NCBI GenBank assembly: GCA_949358305.1
Contig: OX442315.1
Span: forward strand, 22,284,427 to 22,348,426
Length of the DNA: 64,000 nt
Direction: 5' to 3'
Source: Strigamia acuminata
Lineage: Eukaryota > Arthropoda > Chilopoda > Geophilomorpha > Linotaeniidae
The notes beneath the pieces were generated by a model. It ran no database searches. It had not been told where the DNA came from and saw only the letters and a list, made by a program, of their open reading frames with translations. A program made the translations under genes and the position numbers. Shown here in pieces: positions 36,887-48,000 of the stretch; position 1 is the stretch's first letter, and the number at the start of each line of letters is the position of its first letter.

Positions 36887-39800
36887 GCATATTCCTACGC
36901 CTGCAATATTTAGTAACATTTGATTTTTTTTAATGGAAATATCACATTTCTGCTGTGGTTCTTGAATTATATGAAGTTAAGCTTTCGTTTACATTACTTG
37001 AAATAAAGGTAACAAATAAATTTGATGGCCATTGCATTGTAATATGTGTTTTATTTAATGTCCAAAAATGCAATTGAGTCGTAATATTTTTATTTCATTT
37101 TTTTTTTTTTTTTTTTTCGAATAAAAAAGTTTTATACTTGTAACAATTCTCACACCACTTATTTATGACATTTTTTTTATTACCGAATATATGTTTTCTT
37201 CTTTTTTTGTCGGTTGAGGGGGAGGGGGTAGATGTTGGTAAAAAATATATATATTAAGGAGGCAAGTGCTGTTGTTGAGCATTCGAAACATGAGCACAGG
37301 ACCATAGGGTGTCAGTTTGCTTTCTAGTGCAGTTTACGAGTCGCGCCTCACTGGCGAAGTATAGTCCTGTAATGCTGTAAGATAACATCAGAAAAGGAAT
37401 GGCAAGCAGCTTCTATAACACATAAAATTATGCTACTACTTTTCCGAAGGAAATGTACAAGTGTCGTGAAACCACGTGGAAAAGAGTTTGACGAGTTGAT
37501 GTGCAACGGTGTCGGAGTTATTATTATTTTCTTATTTGGGGGGTTATTTTTCAGTTTAGTTTTTGTGAATTTTATTATTAATTAAAATTCTTTATGGGTT
37601 TTGTAAAGCTATTTCATCAACATTCAAGAATCATATTTTATATTTATTAATTTGATTCGTTACATAGCAGCGGAAACGCATTTAATCTGTTTCGTTTTAG
37701 CACGTTTCATGATTCATTTCTTTGATATTAGTGTGTATGAGCGAGATTTTTAGATGATTTTGTGGCGGATCGGAGATAAACTCGTATTTTTCGTGAGAAA
37801 TGCGAGACTGTTTCTATTTTAGATTTTAGATTGGAATGATATTAAAACGTCAATATTTTGGTTTTTAATGTTTGTTTGGTTTTTTTGTTTTTTTTACAAA
37901 CTTTGCACTTTTTAAAATTTATTTATTGACTTAATGAGAGAGAAAAATTCATATACTTGTAAGCACGGTTGAGAATAATTCTTACTCCGCAATCACTACA
38001 CACCCACAGAAGTTAATTGGAAGTAGTGAAGCACTTAACACAAAGCCAAGAAGCTATATAGGAACAGAAGTGGCTTTGCGCGAGGGGATGCGAGGGGAAT
38101 GCGGACACAAGCAGAGGTGGAGGTGAGGCTTAAATGATGTGTACAAGTAAATGGAGTGATTTTAATATGATTTTTTTTTAAATAAATAAAAAAAAAAATT
38201 AAAAAAGAGGTAATTATATTGCCAACAATTATGATATGGCTAATGAAATGAGGTGCAGCAAGAAAGCGTCTGGAATGAAGTGTTTGTCTAGTCCGCAAGG
38301 GGACAGAATGGGTCAGAAGTCATGCGAGTGAATGGAATTGATCAGTGGACACCCTGGGCGGCGCCTCACACTCAAGTGGGTGATTGAGTGTAGATTGGAG
38401 TGAATAAACGCTGAAAAAAGAGTAGAAAAACATGTATTTTTTTTTAGGGTTATGGTTTTACACTGCTCGAGCTTCGTTTTGCTCTTTTTTTAAAAAACAA
38501 AAATTAAAAAAATTAAAAATAAATAAAATGAAAATTGTAATTAAAAATGCGGATGTTTTTATTTGGATTTTTGTTTTTTCCCACGTGTAATTATTACCTG
38601 TTTGGCCCACGGCTGGTGATCGGGAGGTTCCCACCCCCGCACCCGGAACGCGACGGCTAGTCGCGTGCGTGTTCGCCTCTTGCATGCTAATGAGTCGGAG
38701 TGCAATGGCGCCCACTTTCCCTCTACCACTTGACAAATTTGCCCTTTGAGAACTTGGAAGTCCGTGAGACGCAACTGTGACTTGTATTCCATTCCTTATA
38801 AGAGTGTGTGTTCGCATTTTTTTGCTTGCTCCAATGGACAAGACATTATTACGTGATGATATGTAAAATTGCATAAAAGAGTAAAATCTGGAGACGGATA
38901 TACGAGTTTACAGATACGTGGAAAAAAGTTAAACATTTCATTGTTATTTTCTAAACGACTTTTCTCAGCATGATACGGAATTAATGATGAGCTAGTTTTC
39001 GCTTTTCTCACCTGTTTTGACCCTTTTTAACCTTTACTTTGCCTTGTTTCTACCAGTAGGGGTTCTAATTTCAAAACAATTTTCTGCTATGAGAAAAGCA
39101 AAATGCCAAACAAAACAGCGGGACTTTTTATTTGTAGGAAGAATCTTAATTAATTTGTGAATAAATTTTACGGTTTCTCATTTCACGTTTTAATTGATGC
39201 TAATTAACAAATGTTCAAGGTTTTACGATTTAACAAATTTGTAGGAAAATTACAATTATTTACTTCAATTGAAAAGGGGTTGAGTTCTTTCGCTTTATTG
39301 TGTAGGCTTTCAATTAAGGAATAATGTCGATGTTTAATTGAAACCGTCCATCACTCAAGTTATGGCAGGGCCCAGAGGGAAATTTGAATTTGTATCAAGC
39401 AATGGCCTTATTACTTGGGCACATAAGGGCGTGGTTTTCATTTGAAACTTTTGATAACCCGCGTAAATAAAGAAGTTGTGTAGAAATTAATTGGATGAAA
39501 ACTAGGGTTTGTATACACTTTTTGACGAGCAATTTGAGAAATTGGAAATGATTATATTACATCCTTTTTGATAAGTTCGAATTACCTGAAAGTTGCATTG
39601 GTCTTTAATTTTTTTTAAGATACTTTTAAAACATTTTTATATGTAAATACAATGACTTTTAAATTTTTTCTCTTTTAATTGCAATTTAGCCAATTGAAAT
39701 TTAACAAATTTTTCAAAGGATAATTAAACGATAAAAGCAAACATGAGACATCGTATTAAATTAGTAATCAACAATTCAATTAAAATCTGAAAAATTTATT

Positions 39801-42272
39801 GATTTTTTTTGGGGGGGGAGAAAGAAATACTTACGGAAGAATTTTTAATTTAATAATTAGACAGGTGGGGTCTTAAAAAAGGTATTAATATATATTTTTT
39901 TTATTTTTATAAATTACCACATAAATTTCAAGTTTTGTCGGCAAAGTTCAATGAAATGTGCCGCCGCTCGTATTACCTCTGTCCAGGTGAGGTGATTCTA
40001 AAACATGTGGATGAGGAACAAACAGTGTCGCCATTTTGTGTGAAATGATGGACCTTGAGGAGTTGGAAGACTTTTGGATGTTCATCTCACGTGACTCAAG
40101 TACAGATTTTTCCACTTAGTAAGGTCAAAGAGTCCCCCTTTCTCAATTCTAAGAAGAATAAATTGTCTCATGCCTCTAATTTGATACTAATAGAAAAAAA
40201 TATCCAAAAAAAAAATCATTTTTATTAAAATCCAAAAAAAAAAAAATGTAATTAAATAATTAATTTATTGACCAAATCGGAAAGTCCAATTAACGGAAAT
40301 AACAAGTTGATAGTGAATTGTAAGATTTATTAGCCACGCATGCGCTTCCGAAGATGATTCGGGAGGGGAGCGGCGAATAGCGTGACGAAACCGAGGCCGT
40401 GGCCCTGTTCCTGCCTTTACCAGTAACAAGCGAATAAAATCGAATTTTTCAGCTACTAGTTGGCCATAAACTTGTTTTTCAGACACATTTTCCCCCTCCT
40501 TATTTCTCTTAACAAATTGATAGCTTCGGACTTGATTCGAACACACTTTGCTGCTGAAAAGAAAATGGTAATTGCCGTAGCCATAAACTTAGACATCCAT
40601 TACCGTCAGATTTGTTGCCTTTTTAACAGATATCATCGCCTTCGAGTCGAGTCGTTTACCAAGTCTTTAAAATCGTTATTGTTCGCGATGCAATTGTTAG
40701 TGAATGGGTTAGGCACTTGTTGGAAGAGTGAGTTTCTTCTTTCCACTCCCTGATTCCGTCCTCGCCCTGGTCTTTTTTGTTTCTTTTGTAAGACAGGTGT
40801 CAGGAGTGGACAACTCTGTTTGGCTCCCCGTGTCGTGGACTTGTTTTCTCACCAGGATTTTTGGTCCATTTTGCAGGTCCAGTCTAGGGAGGTCGCGAGG
40901 AATGCGAGGAGGCTTCGGGTGTGTGATTTGTGACCTTTTAATTAACTGGCGGTGAATTCATAAATTCTCCTTCTTGCCGCCACTGATAACTGGGATTTGC
41001 CCACGGACTTGATCTTAGGTGTGGTCTTCGTCTTACCCTTCAAGAAACGTTGGCTTTTAGTTTGACGAGGAATTGGAAATTTTCTCAATGTCAACCAATG
41101 GCAATTTTCTGATGAAATTAAGAAATGTTACTACTAAGGGGATATCTGTGCAAATAAAGTGATAACGTTCAAGTTCTCGAGACAACAAATTCTGTGTCAA
41201 TTTTTTTTTTTGGTCTAGTATTTATTTTGTTGTTCGGAGAAAAAATTTCCGACATTTAAGTGATTTTTTTTTTTTTTTTTGCAAATATAAAATTGTGAAA
41301 TTTTAATTTTTAATTGAATCAATTATTTGATTTTTTTTAAAATATTTTTTTTTTCCTAAAGAAAGTTATTTCTAAATTCTAAATACTTTTCCATCAAGTT
41401 TGACCTAGAAAAATAATTTCTAGAGGCCCAAGGACCTATATTTTTATTGGATGGTTTACATAAGGGTTTACGTTTCCTTTTAGTACAGTTTCTTCTTATA
41501 TATCTCTCCATTTCAAAAGTCCGGTGTGTTTGCCCTCTTTAAGATCAAAACAAGTTTCAACGTCGCAAATAGATTGCATTTATTCCATATAAGAAAACGA
41601 AAACAGACTTGAAAAAAATGCTACATCTAGAAGCGTCTCGATACGTGAAACCACCTGTCTGAGTATTTCAACACGCGCATACTTGAAAATAACTCACAAA
41701 CAAATCCAGTTTGATTGTTTTCCACTTCTACTTTGCGTGTTTTCCGACCTTGCAGCTCGTAATCTAATTAAAAACGAGAAATTCTGATTGTTTATCTTCA
41801 TTATTGATTAATTAACCGTGATTTTGTAATAGCAATTGTTATCTCATTTGTTCCGGCGCGGATTTTCCATCATTTTGTTATTTACATCCGTATGGAGTTT
41901 GGAGGGGGCACACAGGGTTGACGTCATGTACTCTGATGACGAGGATGTTTAAAGTGGGTTTTTTTTTTTCATTTTAATAATTGGCATTTGACATACAAGC
42001 GCAGAAAACTTTGTTCCGGAATTGCTTCAGATAGAAGGGGAATCACCAAACGTGGGTGTATAGCGTTTTCTTTCATCCGCATCTTTTCAAAGCTGTGGGT
42101 TGATTTTATCGATTTTTCTACTTTTTCTTCCTAATGGAGTTTTCTGAAACTTGTTTTTGTGGCTGTTCGTTTCCTTCTTTACTTTTCTCATAATAAAATT
42201 AAAATTTGATATGAACGAATCGTTTCGTGTGCGATGTTGACATTTAAAAGTGCGTAAACGTCACAGAGCGTG

Positions 42273-42549
42273 TATAAAAGCGGCCGATGTAGAAAAGGAA
42301 TATGCGATGCAGGGAAGCGCGCCGCCGTCCTTGGGGCGGCGAAGAAGAGGACTCCTGTGTGTGCGTGGGAGGATGGCGAGTGGCAACCGCCCACCACGCG
42401 CACTGGAGTCTTACTTGCTCGTTGTCAAGGCAACTGTACCGAATCTTGCGATTTGGGATTGATCGGACAAATGTAATGCGAGTTTATTTGTGGGCCAGAA
42501 CAAGAATTATACGGACACGGAGCAAGAATGTTACACTATTTCTGGCGGT
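42273..42549 (+). promoter_or_regulatory. Candidate TATA promoter with GC-rich first exon and strong donor
   Basis: TATAAAAG at 42273-42280 is followed by about 200 bp that are clearly GC-richer than the surroundings, then a GCG|GTAAGA donor at 42548-42549. This is the layout of a TATA promoter plus 5' exon, pointing toward the FGF gene 2.5 kb downstream. No coding meaning is recognised. It could be an alternative FGF start or an unrelated ncRNA. Confidence 0.35.
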
Positions 42550-44689
42550 AAGAAAATGTGAGATTTCTTATAAGATTTTATTGGATTTTAAATTTATATA
42601 TACCGTAGATAATACGCAAATTTCCGTACAAAGCTTTTCTCTTAATGTTTATTTAATTTAAAAAAAAAAAAGTTTTGTTAAATTTTTCGAATTTCTTAAA
42701 TTATTAATTATGTTTCTCCAGACAAATAGCAATTTATTTATCGCATAAAGTCTCGTCTAGAAGTAATTAAATAGTAAAAATAGCAACAACTTGATTTAAC
42801 TTTCATATTTCTTAACGTTACTACACAAGAATCTAATTTCATTCATGAGCTTCATTCATTAAGCCTTATGACGTTTTATATTTGAACTGTGACGTTTCGG
42901 TACCCCGATTTTCATGTCTCCGCTCACAAACACTGAATACTTTGAGTTTTAAGTGCTGAGGGGCGGCGGGAAGTGTAGTCCGCCTGTCCGGCGCATAAAA
43001 ATGATTTGAAAGGGTTGAGGTTGACACGTCTTCACAAAGTTGTTTTTGTATTTTTTTTCTCTCTCTTTACAAGATTTCTATTATGGCACTTTTTCTAAGT
43101 TATTACAACATTTTTTTTCCCTCTCTTTTTAAAACAAACTGGGTTCATTTTAAAAAAATAAAAATAAGTTGAGTTTTGTTGTCTTTATGTAAACACGATT
43201 TATGTTACAATGTTATTCATCCGAGAGAAAAGATAGTCTTAATAAAACTATGTATAAACAATAAAATACTATAGTGTACGTTTTTTGTAGCATTCTTGAA
43301 ATTGTTTACGTGTAGTCTTTTATTTTGTTTTTTCTTGATAATTTTTTACCAAAATCAACAGTATTTGGAATTTCAAATTATCTTCCAATTACTGGAAACA
43401 AAAATAACCTTGATTGAAGCCTAGTCGCTTTAATTATCAAATATTTATCATTAACCGCAGGTGTTGATAACAAATTACGCAATTGGTTAATTTACCGGTG
43501 TTAGACAATTTTAAGAATGGCACTATAACTTTGAATTAAAGCGGATGATGATAATAAAAGATTGCTTGGAATTTTAAGCTCGCGTGAAGATTAATTTTTT
43601 TTTTTAAATTTAATTTCAAAATTAAATATTTACTAATGTCAAATTCCTATCAATTGCGTGTTATCAGGCCAGTGCGATAAGAGACGCCATTTAAAGGTGT
43701 TGCCAAGCAGGAAATACAACCTACAAATTTTTACTCAATTTTTTTAAATTTATAATCATTACTTTAATGTAAATAAAGAATATATATTAAATTGTGACAG
43801 GAATATTAAAGGGTTATAAAAAATTAATTCAATAATAAACATGTTAGGATGACATTTTTATAATAATAATTTAAAAAATTCCGCATTTTTTTTATTTTAT
43901 TATTTTCTATTTAACTGGGTAGGCTTTCCCGTGCCACGTGTGTTATGTTAAAAGTGTGAAATAATTTCACATGTTTACCCTCATACCACGAACCGTTTAG
44001 TCTACTTAAAGTGTGACTAAGTGACTGAGAAGTGAAAACGAAAAGAAAAAAAAAAGAGCGCGATTTTAAATGATTCAACCTTAGGAGACGCCATATTGTT
44101 AAATTAGGCTGCAATTAAAAGCACATCATTAAAATTTTTTTGTGAATCCTTTTTTTCCTTGACATATGAAGTCATGGAACATGACAAATTCCTACTTTGA
44201 ATCAGTTAAATTTCCAACAAATAAATATAAGCACAATAGCACGTCGTGTGCATTTTATTCACTCGAGACCTGAAGAGCGGTCAATTTTTAAAAAAAACAA
44301 AATGGCTATTTATATATTTATTATTCGAATTTGGTGAGTTATTATTTTTTCTTTCGTTTACTTTTTGCGGGATTTGCGCACATGTCATCATCTTTTTCCG
44401 TCATTGAAAGGGTTAATGTCAAGTTGGAGAAAAAAGGTAATCAAGTTTTTGTTTCCAATTTTCTTTTTTCTGACCTATTTGTGCCTGAGCTTCCAAATCA
44501 GCCTGAGGTAACTTTAAAAAAAGCACCTTTAAACTGTAGATACAATTGCATTATCACGTGACAAATGGAAAACGATACTTATCTGACCGTGTGTCACATT
44601 TAATATTTCGCTGCTCGACTTGATTTCACCTTAAATTTGCACCGAAAAAAGGTGCAAATTGTGGACATTTAGCCACAAATGGATGCCAA

Positions 44690-45080
44690 TGTGATTTACT
44701 AACTGAGCATAGGAATGCGGGAAAACGCTCGGCAAACACTCGCGTCTGATTTGCTTACGTCTCGGGTCACGTGACTGGGGTCCTCTTGTGCCTCGCGCTC
44801 GATGCCCCGAGCGGGCCACACGTTGAAGAAGCAGACGCCAGTGCAGTTGGGTGTCAAAACTCGGTGCTTTTAAAAAGTCGGTCGAATCGAAACAATTTTT
44901 TTTCCACCTTCGAGATCTGGTATTAGTGCATTTGAGTCGTGATTGTGTTTGAATGTGCATTTATGGACGTGCAAATCAGGACGTGCAAACTTTAAATCCG
45001 ACATGAAGACGGGATGTTGGTGGCTGAGGCGCATTGCCTTCACGTGCAATAGTCGCGTGAGGCCAGCCAGTTAGCAACAC
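44690..45080 (+). promoter_or_regulatory. Probable FGF promoter and 5' UTR region
   Basis: A GC- and CpG-richer block immediately precedes the FGF start codon. It contains a palindromic E-box GTCACGTGAC at 44766-44775. An in-frame TAG at 45072-45074 separates it from the ATG. The start site of transcription cannot be placed by eye. Confidence 0.45.
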
Positions 45081-48000
45081 ATGTGTATATACAGGTAAGA
45101 TAGCCTGAAAACCACCTGTAAATGTGGCCGACCAACATTTTTTTATTTTCATTTTTTTTTCCTATTCAATTTATCAGTGCTGATTATTATTGAACGTATA
45201 TTTAATTTATTTACCTGTAAAACATGTTGTACCTGATTTTTTGTTCCTCGAGGGATTAGGGGGAGGAGAAAGAAAGACAAAATATAGGGAAAGACCTATT
45301 TGTAGGTAAAAGGGTGGTTTTTACCATTGTTGTTGTTATTGTTTTGCTTGTTTTTCTTTTTTCTTTTATTTTTTAACATTGAAAAAAAAAATATTGAGAA
45401 AATTCCCGCCTAAGTTACATTCATATTTTATGGCGTGATTTTGATCTCGCTGGCTTTTTGTTTAGTTGAGGTCTTATTTACTTTCGTCACCACTAGGTGA
45501 TAAAACAAGAAGTGAATTGTGTTTGTGTGTGACAATTGTATGTATTTTGGAATCCCATATTGTGAAACTATTTAAAATTCAGATCAGCTCTTCGTTTTCT
45601 ATTCACTCGAGTTTTTCGGAAAATCCAGGTTTATTTTAAGGTTCATTTAAGGATACAGTAATAATACTTAATTTTTTTTTATAATTTCTTTTTTTTTATA
45701 ACTTTATTCAAATTCTATAAATATACTTATTTAATTCTTCAACCATCAATTCAAAGCCGTGTATATTGACAAGCTTCGTGTTGCATTTTGCACTTTGTAC
45801 CGAATAGCTATGAAACTATTTTTCCTCATCACTTTCAGGCTGGACTTTTATTCATTGCATGGACTTTTTTTTCCCGAGTGTTTTTTTTTCCCGTAAAAAT
45901 GCATCTTTGGATGAAATTAATCTTGATTAATGCAAATTAATTTTTTTTTTATGTATATCTTACATAATCACTTAAGTTGACTAGAAATATAGTGGCGAGT
46001 GTGAGAAAATGTGAAGAGTATCTTGTTCTCTGCTAATGCACGTATGCACTAGTTGTCAATCAAAAGTGCGCATGTTCCCATCGAAATGCTCATCACGTAA
46101 CGCAAACGTGCATTTACTTTTGAAAAGTGTAACGCGTCTGCTTCCTTTTGGCTCCATTTTTCAATTACGACTCGTAAATACCTGTAACTTTCGCTCACCT
46201 GGTGTCGCGTTTGTACACGAGTGCGAAAATCAACGCGTTTGAGCACAAGTTTTAAAAAATAGTAAAAGTGAAAATTGGAAAGGGTCCATTGGAATTTTTC
46301 CCCTGCAGCACACAAGTTTGTTCAAACATTTACCTGGTGGGGTGAATTTTTCAAGCTGAAAACATGCCTCGTCATTGGACCAATATTTCAATGGAAAGCC
46401 ATACTTGACCCCTTATTTTAATTTTGTTTGCTTTTAAAAAATGGCATTAAATTAAAATCACCTTTGCCTCGTTTTAAAATTGGGCGCAAAACGTTAAAAA
46501 GAGCAAACTTTACTAACTTTAAGCCAGTAATAGAGTTGTAGAAGAAGAGACCCCATGCGGGTGTGCACCTTTGTGGCCATTTACCTGAAATGGCGGCAAG
46601 TCTTAGGTCGAGGAGGGTGTGAGGGGGACAAATGGAGGTGGGCAGTGGACGAGTCATTCATTATTCTGTCTATTCTTCTTATCCCCTTGTGTCCAGATTC
46701 GTCCACCTGAAATGAGAGGTGAAAGGTTAAGGTTTGAGAACACGAGATGGAAGTTTACGCTTTTTTTTTTTTACTATGATTGATTGGTTGACCCTTGATT
46801 GATCGACTGAAAGGGTTGGATTCTGAATTCGTCACTCGTCAGTGTCAAAAACGAATGAATTATTTGAGTAACGTGTTTAGTTTCAGTTTCGCCCCCGTAT
46901 AATTTCGTTGTAAATTTGCCATTTGTTTACATCAATTGAAAATTATGGTTCTATTTATACAGATGGGGTGGAATGTTTGCGAGGAAAGGGGGACGGGGAA
47001 AGTCAAAGATGAAAAATAATGTTTATTGGCAACGGTTACACAAAGTGCTCACTAGAAGGCAGCACCGGAAGCTCCCCATTGAGACCCCTTGAGAAATGTC
47101 CCGAGTCTGGTGATTTATTTTCTCAGCAATTATAGTGCTCGTGATTTTCAATGAATAGTCAGTGCAGTCAGTCACTTTGCGTTCCTCGCCAACAATGGAC
47201 TCATCCGTGGCATAGGAAACCCCAAAACCAAAAACTCTGCAACGCAACCTCCTTCGCCCTAAATTCTCCATTCAGGTGTCTTTGAAATGCGCAAAGATAC
47301 CGACCACTGGAATGTTGCCCTAATTAGTGGATTAAAAGTCGGATTATTCACAGGTAGGGGCCAGTTAAAAAAGAAACTAGAAAGGGGTAATGGCCTTTTT
47401 CGTACCTGCCCCCCTACAACTATTTACCTTAGGCGAGGGTTAATTGGTCGTATTTGGCATCCCTCAAGACTCACCTGGTCTGAATTCTTGAAAAGAAGTC
47501 CTCAGTGAGTTGATTGTTGGCGCCAAAAGGACCCAGTTTCAAAGTGCGCTGCAAATGACGAAATGCCGAGCCAGATTGCCATCAGATTGCCACGATTCTA
47601 ATATTGTTTTAAATTTAATTTTGAGATTTGCAAACGGTTCGATTAAGTCGTAAAAATGTCTAGACGTGTGGCGAAGTGATGGTGGGAAATGGAGCCGAGA
47701 GAAAATGGATCCTCAGGTAGCACTCGATCACCTTAACCCTTTGATTTGAGTTACTGCTCCCACAGGGTCGTGCAATGTACTCGGGGTCAGGTAGGGTCGA
47801 CTTGGAACAATGGCAGCATCGGAGGAAATTGATGTCCGTGGCCTGGGTCGGCTCCAGTTTCATTTTTACTTGGCTATTTGTTCGCATGGGTTGGGTTTTA
47901 ATATATCGGATTGGTGTTTTCATTTTTTTTCGTTTGTTTGTTTTTATGCGCACTCGCTGCATTTGTTTTTATGATTTGTTGTTCGTGCAGTGAGATTAGG

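Larger units (their letters stand above)
33407..45080. other. 11.7-kb intergenic region upstream of the FGF gene
   Basis: No protein-coding gene could be recognised on either strand. ORFs here are short, low-complexity and lack family motifs. The region holds exon-like segments with good splice sites (35375-35432; donor at 36136), a hairpin (36853-36886), a CRE palindrome (41919-41926), a TATA/GC-rich candidate promoter (42273-42549), and a CpG-containing block (44690-45080) just before the FGF start. It probably serves as FGF regulatory DNA and/or holds 5' UTR exons; this is inference. Confidence 0.6.

Noticed and set aside
38458-38874. 138-codon minus-strand ORF
   Set aside because: Composition follows a local GC-rich patch and T runs; no motif or splice support.
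40265-40546. 93-codon minus-strand ORF
   Set aside because: No family resemblance; overlaps an equally open plus-strand frame.
42188-42661. Overlapping ORFs in the GC-rich block upstream of FGF
   Set aside because: Open in several frames at once, which is typical of GC-rich composition; no homology-like motifs. Treated as a promoter or non-coding exon candidate.
44631-44960. 109-codon minus-strand ORF before the FGF start
   Set aside because: Arg-rich translation of the CpG-rich promoter block; no motif.
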